Of a DNA stretch of 64,000 nt, positions 51,254 through 59,800 are shown in pieces. The translations under genes and the position numbers were made by a program. The stretch is from Actinomycetes bacterium (lineage in GTDB: Bacteria > Actinomycetota > Acidimicrobiia > Acidimicrobiales > RAAP-2), in the NCBI GenBank assembly GCA_021844425.1, contig JAKBTL010000076.1:62001-126000 (forward strand). Direction: 5' to 3'. Numbering within the stretch: position 1 is the stretch's first letter; each line of letters opens with the position of its first letter. The notes under the pieces were generated by a model. The model was given only the letters and a program-made list of their open reading frames with translations. It ran no database searches and was not told the DNA's origin.

Positions 51254-52336
51254 TCAGCCGGCGTCGCCGGGCGCCCTCCTGGCGGCTCTCGCCGGATCGG
51301 CCAGGCGGAAGTAGACGTCGAAGACCGGGTCGGGCACACCACGCAAGCTGACCCAGTACAGCCGGGCGAAGCCCATCTTCATCAGGTGCTTCATCCGGCT
51401 CGGCGGCGACGGCACCACCGGTGCACGGTAGGTCCCGGCGACGAAGGTGGCCCCGGCCCCCGGCGACGTCGAACGGGCAGTGCGTGCGACCCTCGAAGAC
51501 CGCCGGTGCCCCGCTGAGCGTCCTTGCCACCACCTTCGCTTCGAGGTGCGCGCCGACACCGGACTTCGAAGTGGGGAGGCTCGTCGCGTCCCCGCCGACG
51601 AACGGCGGGATGACGATCGGCAGGTCGCACTCGATCACGTCACCCTCGATCGACGTCAGCGTCCGGGTGTCCGGGTCGATGTGGTCCAGGTCGAAGAAGG
51701 TCAGCACCTCGATGCTGCGTTCCTTCAGGATCGGCTCCACGATGCGGTTCATCGGCTCCGCCGGGTACGCCCTCGGGTAGCGGGTGAAGAACACGAGACG
51801 GCTCTTGTGCCGGATGTCGCGCGCTCGGAGCAGCTCGTCGACGAGCAGGATGCCTTCGAGGGGCGAGGGGGGCACTTGCAGATCGGCGTCGCCTGGCCCA
51901 GCGCGATCGTGCCGCCGCTGAACCCGCTGAGGGTCTGCCACAGCTGGCGAGCGTGCTCCAGCGACGAGTGGTAGTTGCCCACCTCTTCGCCCACCTGCGC
52001 GAGGCCCGGGATCTGGGACGGGTCGGTGCCGATACCGGTGGCCACGACCAGCTGGTCGTAGGCGAGGCGCTGGCCACCTGCGGTCTCGACCCCCTTCTCG
52101 CGAAGGTCGACACGAGCAGCCGAGTCCTGGAGGAAGTGGACGCGGCGCTTGAGCAGCCTCCGCTCCTCGCGCACGAGCCGGCTCCGTTCGCCCTTGAAGG
52201 CGACGTAGAGCAAGCCGGGCTGGAACAGGTGATCGGGGGAGGGGCTGACGACCGTGGTCTCGAACGCCGATCCGAGGCTGTTGGCGACGATGGTGCCGCC
52301 GCTGCCGCCGCCCAGTACGAGCACTCGCTCGGTCAT
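51254..52336 (-). pseudogene. sqr: Sulfide:quinone oxidoreductase-like gene with two frameshifts and a deletion
   Basis: Begins at the ATG at 52336: TERVLVLGGGSGGTIVANSL (FAD site), DQLVVATGIGTDP, and Cys-bearing GQATPICKCPP. A six-base C run (G run 51867-51872 on the plus strand) breaks the frame; a seventh base restores SPLEGILLVDELL. Then IVIPPF joins GGDATSLPTSKSG, skipping about 45 residues that hold part of the active site. A second homopolymer shift at 51451-51461 leads to ATFVAGTYRAPVVP and KMGFARLYWVSLRG. SQR oxidises sulfide to persulfide at the membrane; this copy looks dead. Confidence 0.85.
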
Positions 52337-52337
52337 C

Positions 52338-52588
52338 TCACCGCTGCTGTATCTCGACGGCGACCACGATCTTCCCGTCCTGCTCCTCGAGCGAGACGAT
52401 CGGGTTGCCGGTCTTCTCCGACCATGCACGCGTGTCCGCCGTCACTTCACCCCCGGGTCGGTGGCCCAGAGCTCGATGACGTCGCCAACCTTCGACCGCC
52501 TGTAGGCCATCGCCAGGTCGGTGATCGGACCCGGGCAGGTAGAGCCCTGGGAGTCCACGAGCGTGTGCGCCGGCTGAGTTGCGTCCAT
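52338..52588 (-). pseudogene. tusA: TusA-family sulfur carrier with a single-base frameshift
   Basis: Starts at the ATG at 52588: DATQPAHTLVDSQGSTCPGP (Cys-Pro active site), ITDLAMAYRRSKVGDVIELWATDPG. In a run of five G (52450-52454 as C on the plus strand) the frame shifts; with one more base it continues EVTADTRAWSEKTGNPIVSL, EEQDGKIVVAVEIQQR to the stop one base before sqr. TusA passes sulfane sulfur between enzymes. A homopolymer read error is a real alternative to decay. Confidence 0.82.
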
Positions 52589-52669
52589 CGTGCCTCCTCT
52601 CGAGCGGGACCGCGTGGTCGACGCGTACCGAGAACTGCAGATACCTGGTCCTCGGACGAAGCACGGTCG

Positions 52670-53125
52670 TCAGATGAAGAAGGTCTCGCCGGCCTCTGCG
52701 GTCTGCAGGAAGGTCGCCGCGCCGAGGACGTCGTCCACTAGGTCGTTGAAGTCGTCGGCTTCTAGGCCCATGACTCCGCTCATCATCGAGTAGGCGTAGA
52801 CCTTGGCGCCGAGCTCATTCGCCTGGCGCAGCATGTCGTCCCACGGCGCGACGTGCTTCGCGCTCATTCCCCGAGCGACCGCCGGAGCCAGCGAGACGAG
52901 CTCCGCAGGGAAGGGCAGCCCGTGCCGCTCCTTGGTAAACGCGTGCAGCGCGAACCCGGTGACGAAGACGCGCACCTCCATCCCCATGGCAGCCCCCGCT
53001 TGAGCGAGCACGGCCAGAGGGATGAACTTGTCCGCAGTCCCACTGAACATGACGATCGAGACCTTGTCGCTGGCCGGACGCGCCCCCACCGCCTCGGCCG
53101 TCGCGCTGAGGGCCGTTTCGGTCAT
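52670..53125 (-). CDS. DsrE-family sulfur-relay protein
   Basis: 151 aa from the ATG at 53125 after GGAGG. DsrE/DrsE fold: VSIVMFSGTADKFIPLAVL, AAMGMEVRVFVTGFALHAF, ELGAKVYAYSMMSGVMGLEADDF. The catalytic Cys of DsrE is not seen in its usual place. Its neighbours TusA and SQR make a sulfur transfer role likely. A GGACC-TT-GGTCC palindrome is 52 bp upstream. Confidence 0.85.
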   Translation of the reverse strand: MTETALSATAEAVGARPASDKVSIVMFSGTADKFIPLAVLAQAGAAMGMEVRVFVTGFALHAFTKERHGLPFPAELVSLAPAVARGMSAKHVAPWDDMLRQANELGAKVYAYSMMSGVMGLEADDFNDLVDDVLGAATFLQTAEAGETFFI

Positions 53126-53176
53126 GGCAACCTCCTTCTCCCCGGCAAGGCTGGGCCGGCGGTCGCGCCGCGACCA

Positions 53177-53190
53177 AGGACCTTGGTCCC
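53177..53190. promoter_or_regulatory. DosR-like box upstream of dsrE
   Basis: GGACC-TT-GGTCC core with one outer base pair lost; on the minus strand it reads GGGACCAAGGTCC, identical over these 13 bases to the box before the universal stress protein at 30754. Confidence 0.5.
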
Positions 53191-53251
53191 GATCCGTGCG
53201 CGTCGGCGAGCGTTCGACCGTCGCTTCGGCCGAGACGCGAGAAGAGGGCGG

Positions 53252-54121
53252 CTATGCCGCAGTTCGGACGGCGTCGGCGAGGACTTCGGCCGCGCCTCGA
53301 GCCCGGGCTGCCCACCACTTCCCCACAGGCTCCAACGCGCCACGGTGCCAACGGCCGTGGAGACCGGACCACTCCGCTGCAAGCGCAGCGAGCCAGGTGA
53401 GCACGGCTGCAGGATCCTGGTCGAGAAGCCCTTCGAGCGCGAAGCGACGCTCGCCCCGCCGCACACCCAGCCCGAGGTCCCCGCCGGCTCGGACGAGGTC
53501 TGCCTGAGTGATGACCATGCCGCTGCGCGCCGGGGTGAGCACCGCGTCGACGAGCTCCCGGCGGGATCCGATGCCCAGGGGGGGCGGCGCATCGCAGAGG
53601 GCGGTGGGGAGCTCTGCGCGCGCCGGCAAGGCGTCCGCCTCAGCGGAGAGGACGTCGAGGGCGAGGCTGGCCCACGCACGATGAAACCCGTCACCCACCC
53701 GGTCGACGGTGGCGAGGTGCACGGGCACCCAGGGTGCGAGATGCTCCCAGAGCAGCCCGGCGCGCGCACTCCTGACGGCTGATCGGCGACGGTCGTCGAG
53801 CGGGAAGGCCAGCTCCTCGACCCCCAGGAAAGCGTAGAGCTCGAGCAACGTGCGGAGATGGTCCGGCTCGGTCGGCGGGACCATTCCCAGAGCCCGCCAG
53901 AACCCGGCAACCCTGTCGCCGGCGTCGCCGCCGATCATGCCCTCCGCTCCAAGGTGGACCGAAGCGTAGGGATGGGTCTCCAGCACGAAGACCTCGGTGT
54001 GCGCAGCCGCGTCGGGTGGAGGGGGAAGCCCGACCAGGCGGCACACCTCGGCCTCCGGCGACGGCCCGGCCAAGGCTGCGAGCGCGCGCGCCAGCTCCGG
54101 CCGGGTGACGGTGCCGCTCAC
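53252..54121 (-). CDS. TorD/DmsD-like molybdoenzyme chaperone
   Basis: 289 aa from a GTG at 54121 that overlaps the molybdoenzyme stop. A helical protein with the TorD-family blocks VFVLETHPYASVHLGAEGM, VAGFWRALGMVPPTEPDHLRTLLELYAFL, LLWEHLAPWVPVHLATV. The C-terminal third (AVLTPARSGMVITQADLVRAG) is longer than in TorD. It should assist cofactor insertion into the enzyme encoded just upstream. Confidence 0.8.
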   Translation of the reverse strand: MSGTVTRPELARALAALAGPSPEAEVCRLVGLPPPPDAAAHTEVFVLETHPYASVHLGAEGMIGGDAGDRVAGFWRALGMVPPTEPDHLRTLLELYAFLGVEELAFPLDDRRRSAVRSARAGLLWEHLAPWVPVHLATVDRVGDGFHRAWASLALDVLSAEADALPARAELPTALCDAPPPLGIGSRRELVDAVLTPARSGMVITQADLVRAGGDLGLGVRRGERRFALEGLLDQDPAAVLTWLAALAAEWSGLHGRWHRGALEPVGKWWAARARGAAEVLADAVRTAA

Positions 54122-57100
54122 CGCGGCGTCACCACTGGCATCGTGAACGCCGACGCGGACGGCTTGAGCGGGCGCATGAGCCAGCTGGGACGGCGGGTGG
54201 CGTCGGGGGAGACCTCCGCAGCACCCCGGGTCATCTCCAGCCACTCTGCGTAGACCGCGCGCGCCTTGGCGGTGTCGACAGCCACGTCGCCCACGGCGTC
54301 ACCAGGCAGCGCGCGGCGAACCCTGACCGCCTGGTGCCAGCAGTGCATCCCCGAGATGGGGTCAGGGTGGACCGGAAAGGTGAGGTTCTGGTGCACGCCG
54401 ATCTCGGTCCACCACATCCTGGCCGTGTCTGGGTCCGACGACGCATAGGGCTGCGGTCCGTGCTGGACCTGCATCGCCCAGCTCGTCCCGTCGTTGCGCA
54501 GCGCGACCGTCGACATGGCTTGCCCCTGACCACCGGTCTGGCCCTCGGGCCTCCAACGGCCCATGTGGTGGCTGCAGGCCACCACCCCGGGTCGGATGCC
54601 CTCGGTGACCCAGGCCTTGGCCACGAAGTGGCCGATCGCCGTCTCCACTCTCACGAGGTCGCCGGTCATGAGCGGCCGGCGGTCCCCGGGCGGGCCGTCA
54701 CCCGGGTCCCCCGCGCCGAGCCGGGCGGCGTCGACGGGGTGCACCCACAGCGGGTTGGTGTGGGCGAGCTCGTCGAGCCACTTGGCATTGGCCGACCGGG
54801 TGTGGATGTGGGTGGGGAGCCGGAAGGTCGAGATGAGCACCAGCTCGTCGGGCTCGAGCGCTGAGGGGTGGACATGGCTTCGGATGTACCCGGGCAGTGC
54901 GTGCTCGGGCCAACCCCATGCGGCGAGCGTCGACGAGTAGAACTCGAGGCGCCCCGAGGGCGTCGGGAAGCCGCGGCGCACGGCCTTGTCGCCGTCGACC
55001 ACGACCCCGACCGGGCGCCTGCCGCCGGGACCTGGCGACGGCGAGCTCGTCGGGGCGATGTTGGGTGAACGCGGCGGCGGCGCTGCGGAGAAGACGCGTC
55101 CGAACCCCTCGACGGCGACGTCGGCGAGCTCTTCCTCAGGGACCACCTCCTCGTGACGCTGGCCGACCTTGCGGCTGATCTCGAAGGCGCCGTGCCGGCG
55201 CATGTAGTCGAGCGGGGTGAGCCCCTCCGCCGCTGCGGCCTCGGGCAGCCCGGGCACCGAGTGCTCGAACATCCAGCCGTAGTACTCCTCGACCGTCAGC
55301 TTCGTGCCGGGGCGGGCCTTCGACTCGTGGTACTGACGGATCCCGAGGGCGCCGTCGGGGTCGATGCGCCACGACAGCTCGATCCACAGCTCGTTCTCCT
55401 CCCACACCTCCCCGGGGTTGGCACCGCGAGTGTCGTCGACCAGCTGGCCGAGCCGGCGCCGCGCCTCGCGCAGGACCGGCTGGCGGAATCCGATCCACTG
55501 CCCGTCGTACTGCTCGTAGGAATGGGTGTCGTGGCGCTCCGGGGAGTGCCCCACCGGCAGGACGTAGTCGGCGAAATAGGCGGTCTCGTTCCACGTCGGC
55601 GTGAGGGCCACGTGGCAGCCAACGAGCGACTCGTCGGTGAGCACCTCGACCCAGGACATCCCGTCGGGGTTGGTCCACACCGGGTTGTAGACGCGCGTGA
55701 AGTACACGTCGAGCTTCCCCCGCCCGTCTTTCAGGAAGTGCGGCAGGAGGAACGACAGCTCGTTCTGGGCAAGCGGGTACTCCGTCGGCCAGGTGAGCTC
55801 GTTCCAGACCTCGGGGTGCGGGGGGACGTGGATGGGGCGAGGCACGAACTTGTTCCAGGCGTTCGGGAAGGTCCCGCCCTCGGTCGCCACTGCGCCTAGG
55901 AGGGCCGAGATCATGAAGACCGTCCGGCTGACCTGCCAGCCGCCCAGGTTGCCGGCTGCCGCGGAGCGCCAGTTGTGGGCGGCGAAGCGGGTGCCCGCCG
56001 ACGCGACCACCTCTGCGACCTCGCGCAGGGTGCCGGCGTCGATCCCCGACTCGGCTGCTGCGAGCTCGAAGGTGAACCCTTCGTACTCTGCACGCAGCGC
56101 CTGCTCGAACGCCTCGAACGTGACCGGCAGGTCGGGCCGGCAGGCGGTCAGGTACTCCTCCCAGTTCCACCACCGGCGCACGAAGTCGGCGTCGTAGGAC
56201 CCGGTTTCGAGCAGGTGACGGCAGATGGCGAGGTTGATGGCCGCCTCGCTCCCGGGCTGGGGGGCGAGCCAGTAGTCGGCATGGGTGGCCGTATTGGAGA
56301 GCCTGGTGTCGAGCACGATGACCTTCGCCCCCTCCGCCCGCGCCTCGATGATGCGCTGAGCGTGGGGATTGAAGTAGTGACCCGTCTCGAGGTGCGAGCT
56401 GATGAGATAGATCACCTTCGCGTTGGCATGGTCGGGGCTCGGGCGGTCGATCCCCATCCAGAACTGGTAACCGGTGCGCCCTCCGCTCGAGCAGATGTTC
56501 GTGTGGGAGTTGTGGCCGTCCACACCCCAGCTCGCCAGCACCCTCTCGGTGAAGCCGTCCTCCCCGGGTCGTCCGAGGTGGACCATGATCTCGTTGCGGC
56601 GCTCCTCTTCGATCGCCCGGCGGATCCGTCCCGCAAGGTCGTCGAGCACCTCGTCCCACGACACCCGCTCCCAACGCCCCCCACCCCTCGCGCCGACCCG
56701 ACGCAGCGGGTACAGCACCCGGTCGGGGTCGGTCACCTGGTTGATCGTCGCAGGTCCCTTGGCGCAGTTGCGCCCCCGCGAGCCGGGATGCTCAGGATTG
56801 CCCTCGAGCTTCCGTATGGTGAGCGTGTCCCGGTCGACGTAGGCGAGCAGCCCGCAGGCCGACTCGCAGTTGAAGCAGGTGGTGGGGACGAGGAGGTAGT
56901 GGCGCTCGGAGCGCTCGGGCCACGATCGCGAGTCCAGCTCCACCCAGTCGTCCCAGCGCTCCGGAGGCGGGAAGGCAGCCAGGTGACCGCCGCTCGGGCC
57001 TGGGTACGACGGGCCGCCGCGCTCGGCGTTCGTGCGTGCCGCACGCAACGACGCCTCGAGCCCGTCGAGCTGGGCCTGACGGTTCCCGCCGTCCTTGCGG

Positions 57101-57129
57101 GTCCACCGAACGAAGCGGTCGGGTCTCAT
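54118..57129 (-). CDS. Molybdopterin oxidoreductase catalytic subunit, SoeA/PsrA-like
   Basis: 1003 aa from the ATG at 57129, DMSO-reductase superfamily. The N-terminal 4Fe-4S site is TTCFNCESACGLL ... GRNCAKG, followed by the molybdenum-region TNICSSGGRTGYQFWMG and C-terminal bis-MGD blocks (STFRLPTHIHTRSANAKWL, NPLWVHPVDAARLG). No twin-arginine signal is present, so it should remain cytoplasmic, as in the sulfite dehydrogenase SoeABC and unlike exported polysulfide or thiosulfate reductases. With SQR, TusA, DsrE and a LysR regulator nearby, sulfite oxidation to sulfate is the favoured role; a reductase is not excluded. Confidence 0.8.
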   Translation of the reverse strand: MRPDRFVRWTRKDGGNRQAQLDGLEASLRAARTNAERGGPSYPGPSGGHLAAFPPPERWDDWVELDSRSWPERSERHYLLVPTTCFNCESACGLLAYVDRDTLTIRKLEGNPEHPGSRGRNCAKGPATINQVTDPDRVLYPLRRVGARGGGRWERVSWDEVLDDLAGRIRRAIEEERRNEIMVHLGRPGEDGFTERVLASWGVDGHNSHTNICSSGGRTGYQFWMGIDRPSPDHANAKVIYLISSHLETGHYFNPHAQRIIEARAEGAKVIVLDTRLSNTATHADYWLAPQPGSEAAINLAICRHLLETGSYDADFVRRWWNWEEYLTACRPDLPVTFEAFEQALRAEYEGFTFELAAAESGIDAGTLREVAEVVASAGTRFAAHNWRSAAAGNLGGWQVSRTVFMISALLGAVATEGGTFPNAWNKFVPRPIHVPPHPEVWNELTWPTEYPLAQNELSFLLPHFLKDGRGKLDVYFTRVYNPVWTNPDGMSWVEVLTDESLVGCHVALTPTWNETAYFADYVLPVGHSPERHDTHSYEQYDGQWIGFRQPVLREARRRLGQLVDDTRGANPGEVWEENELWIELSWRIDPDGALGIRQYHESKARPGTKLTVEEYYGWMFEHSVPGLPEAAAAEGLTPLDYMRRHGAFEISRKVGQRHEEVVPEEELADVAVEGFGRVFSAAPPPRSPNIAPTSSPSPGPGGRRPVGVVVDGDKAVRRGFPTPSGRLEFYSSTLAAWGWPEHALPGYIRSHVHPSALEPDELVLISTFRLPTHIHTRSANAKWLDELAHTNPLWVHPVDAARLGAGDPGDGPPGDRRPLMTGDLVRVETAIGHFVAKAWVTEGIRPGVVACSHHMGRWRPEGQTGGQGQAMSTVALRNDGTSWAMQVQHGPQPYASSDPDTARMWWTEIGVHQNLTFPVHPDPISGMHCWHQAVRVRRALPGDAVGDVAVDTAKARAVYAEWLEMTRGAAEVSPDATRRPSWLMRPLKPSASAFTMPVVTPR

Positions 57130-57164
57130 ACGCGGTTCTCCTGGGGTGCTCCTGCGGTCGGCCT

Positions 57165-58679
57165 TCATGCGAGCGGCACCGACTGTCCAGCCTGGACGTA
57201 AGCGTGCTTGTGGCCTGCGATCCCGAGCAGCGCCGCCACCGCCCCGACGGGCCCGATCCACGGCGAGAAGACCGCGACGACCGAGAGCACGAGCCCGACC
57301 CAGAAGAACCCCGCGAAGCGCCCGTGCACCATTTCGGTGACGGCCATGTGGGCATGTGCGGTCGGGTGCCTGGGCATGGCCTCACCCGCCACCATGAAGA
57401 GATGGAGCGCGGCCGTCGCCGAAAGCAAGTCGGCGAGCCCGACGCCGGTCGTGCCGATCGAGGTCCCGACGATGAAGAGCGCGGCGGCGCCCACCATGAG
57501 CGATTGCGCCAACAGGTGCGGCGCGAGCAACTGGCTCTGCCAGAGGTCCCGGCCACGGGCCTGCGCGAACAGGTAGGCGGTGTACCCGGCGGCGAGGGCG
57601 GCCAAGGGGAGCGCGAAGCCGGCGACCACCTCCTGGGCGCCGACGGAGCCTGCCGCGCCGGCACCCAGCGCGGCGACGAGCGCGGCGCCGTAGGCGGAGA
57701 TGATGACCCCGCCGCGCACGAGCCAGCTGCGCCACTGGGGACGCACGAAGAGCATCCAGAAGCGCCACGGATGCTCGAGGTCCCACACGAGGATCGCACC
57801 GGTGATCGCCAGCATGGCCAGCGCGACGGCCGGCCCCGCCCAGCGGAACAGGGCGCTCGACCACGCCAGCCGACCGGCCAGCACGAGGACGAGGGGCGCG
57901 AGGTAGGCGCCGGCGGAGATGCCCTTGGTCCACGTGTAGAGGCTCACCCGCCAGTCCCAGGGCGCCTTGTGGGGCACGTCGTAGGAGACGATCGCCGCAG
58001 CCGACGAGTTGTGCTCGTGCGGATGTCCGGCTCCGACCCGGCGTGAGCTGCCCGGCCCCTGTCCCGCCCAGGCGTAGATGCCCCCCGTCGGCCGAGCGGC
58101 CCCCAGCGGGTCCAGGGTGGCGAGGCCGGCTCCCCGGTAGAAGACGCCCGGCTGGGTCTCCTTCTCGGGCCGTCGCACGGCCACCGGCGAGCGGTGCACG
58201 AACTTCGCGACCTTGGAGGTCGGATCGGCGAGGTCCCCGACCGTGATGGCCTCCGTCGGGCAGACCACGACGCAGGCGGGCTCGAGGCCCACGTCCAGGC
58301 GGTGCGCGCAGAAGTTGCACTTCTCGGCCGAGTGGTCGTCGGGGTTGATGAAGATGGCGTCGTACGGGCACGCGGCCATGCATGCCTTGCACCCGATGCA
58401 CACCCGCTTGTCGAAGTCGACGATGCCGTCGGGGCGGCGGTACATGGCGCCGGTCGGGCAGGCCTCGACGCATGGCGGGTCCTCGCACTGGTTGCACCGG
58501 GTGACCTGGAAGGCGCGGCGAGCAGTGGGGAAGATCCCGACGTCCACCGACTTCACATAGGTACGGGTGACCCCGACCGGCACCTCGTTCTCGGACTTGC
58601 ACGCCGTGGTGCAGGCGTGGCACCCGATGCAGCGGGTCTGGTCGAGGACCTTGACCCAGCGGGAGGCGACGTCGGTCAC
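57165..58679 (-). CDS. Fused iron-sulfur (4x[4Fe-4S]) and NrfD membrane subunit, SoeB-SoeC-like
   Basis: 504 aa from the GTG at 58679. Residues ~12-165 carry four Cys clusters (TRCIGCHACTTACK, CNQCEDPPCVEACP, RVCIGCKACMAACP, CNFCAHRLDVGLEPACVVVCP). After a linker with HPHEHNSS, an NrfD/PsrC-type domain has about eight helices (DWRVSLYTWTKGISAGAYL, WDLEHPWRFWMLF). B and C subunits are normally separate genes; here they are one polypeptide. It passes electrons between the molybdoenzyme 35 bp downstream and the quinone pool. The start was chosen because a promoter places the transcript's 5' end at that GTG. Confidence 0.85.
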   Translation of the reverse strand: MTDVASRWVKVLDQTRCIGCHACTTACKSENEVPVGVTRTYVKSVDVGIFPTARRAFQVTRCNQCEDPPCVEACPTGAMYRRPDGIVDFDKRVCIGCKACMAACPYDAIFINPDDHSAEKCNFCAHRLDVGLEPACVVVCPTEAITVGDLADPTSKVAKFVHRSPVAVRRPEKETQPGVFYRGAGLATLDPLGAARPTGGIYAWAGQGPGSSRRVGAGHPHEHNSSAAAIVSYDVPHKAPWDWRVSLYTWTKGISAGAYLAPLVLVLAGRLAWSSALFRWAGPAVALAMLAITGAILVWDLEHPWRFWMLFVRPQWRSWLVRGGVIISAYGAALVAALGAGAAGSVGAQEVVAGFALPLAALAAGYTAYLFAQARGRDLWQSQLLAPHLLAQSLMVGAAALFIVGTSIGTTGVGLADLLSATAALHLFMVAGEAMPRHPTAHAHMAVTEMVHGRFAGFFWVGLVLSVVAVFSPWIGPVGAVAALLGIAGHKHAYVQAGQSVPLA

Positions 58680-58685
58680 CGCGAC

Positions 58686-58714
58686 ACGGTAAAGACCAGA
58701 ACCCCTCATGTCAA
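58686..58714 (-). promoter_or_regulatory. Promoter for the Soe-like operon, apparently leaderless
   Basis: On the minus strand: TTGACA (58714-58709), 17-bp spacer, TACCGT (58691-58686, matching the actinobacterial TANNNT). Seven bases further is the G of the GTG start at 58679. Confidence 0.6.
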
Positions 58715-58718
58715 AGGA

Positions 58719-59705
58719 ATGTGTTCTATCATTATCATTACGGAACTTCATGGATATTCTCCGCGCTCACCGAGCGCGGTCACGATCGAGCAGCTACGGA
58801 CGTTCGCGGTCGTCGCCGAGCACCAGCACGTCACCCGGGCCGCCCGCGCGTTGGGTCTGACCCAGCCCGCGGTCAGCCACCAGCTGAAGGCCCTCGAGCG
58901 CAGCCTCGGCCTGGCCGTGTTCGAGCGGGTGGGGCGGGGCATCCGCCTCACCGCGGACGGACGTGCCCTTCTCCCGGCGGTGTCCTCGGCGCTCGCCGCC
59001 CTGCGTTCGGTCGAGGAGGAGGCCGCTGCGCGAGCGGGGCTCCTCCAGGGCGAGCTCACCGTCGCGGCCAGCAACACCATCGGCATCTACCGAGTGCCCG
59101 CGTGGTCAGCCGGGTTCCTGGAGCGCCACCCCGGGGTCGGGTTGCGGGTCAGAACGGTGAACACCCGTGAGGCCATCGCCCTCCTCCGAGAGGCTGTGGT
59201 CGACTGCGCGCTCGTCGAGGGTCCAGACACACACGACGGGTTCGATGCACTGGGGGTCGAGACCGACGAGCTGGTGGTGGTGGCCGCCGCCGGGCATCCG
59301 CTCGCCAGGCACGACGTCGTGCATCCGACCGACCTCGCCGCCCACCGCTACCTCGCGCGCGAGCGCGGCTCGGGCACCGAGGCGTTGGCGGCCGAGCTGC
59401 TCGGCCCCTCGTACCGTGCAGGGCCCGTCCTGGAACTTGGCCAGGTCGGTGCGGTGCGGGCAGCCGCTCTCGCCGGACTGGGGTTCGCGGTCCTGCCTCT
59501 CGCGGCGATCAGCGACGACCTGGCCACCGGTCAGCTGTGCCAGCTGGCCATCGGGCGTCCCACCCTCAGGCGCACCCTCACCGCCCTGCGCCGGCCCTCG
59601 TCGCGCTCCCCCGCCCTCGACGCCTTCTGGGCGCACCTCACGGCGCTCGCCACCACGACGCCCAGCACGCCGGGCTCTGCGGCGACGGGGTCGGACCGCC
59701 CCTGA
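58719..59705 (+). CDS. LysR-family regulator divergent from the Soe-like operon
   Basis: Up to 328 aa from the ATG at 58719; the conserved LysR start is VTIEQLRTFAVVAEHQHVTR about 22 residues in, and no better start codon exists. wHTH residues ~22-80 (ALGLTQPAVSHQLKALERSL), effector domain with VDCALVEGPD, YLARERGSGTEALAAELL and LGQVGAVRAAALAGLGFAVLP. Similar to the YeiE/CysL branch, as is the LysR at 45428. An AT-rich tract (GTTC, 16 nt, GAAC) at 58723-58746 lies over its start and may be its operator. Confidence 0.85.
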   Translation: MCSIIIITELHGYSPRSPSAVTIEQLRTFAVVAEHQHVTRAARALGLTQPAVSHQLKALERSLGLAVFERVGRGIRLTADGRALLPAVSSALAALRSVEEEAAARAGLLQGELTVAASNTIGIYRVPAWSAGFLERHPGVGLRVRTVNTREAIALLREAVVDCALVEGPDTHDGFDALGVETDELVVVAAAGHPLARHDVVHPTDLAAHRYLARERGSGTEALAAELLGPSYRAGPVLELGQVGAVRAAALAGLGFAVLPLAAISDDLATGQLCQLAIGRPTLRRTLTALRRPSSRSPALDAFWAHLTALATTTPSTPGSAATGSDRP

Positions 59706-59723
59706 CCGGCCAGGGACACCATC

Positions 59724-59762
59724 GCCGCGCCGGCGCCGCGCCGGCGCCGCGCCGGCGCCGCG
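59724..59762. repeat. 11-bp GC tandem repeat
   Basis: gccgcgccggc repeated three times (59724-59756) plus six bases. The unit contains GGCGCC palindromes at junctions and could fold into hairpins, perhaps ending the LysR transcript. Confidence 0.9.
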
Positions 59763-59800
59763 ACCAGACCGGCCGAGCGGCCGCTCGCGAAGATGTGACC

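Noticed and set aside
52640-52660. AGATACCTGGTCC near dsrE as a fifth CstR-type operator
   Set aside because: Only the left half-site is present; no GGTAT at N6, and it lies downstream of the dsrE stop.
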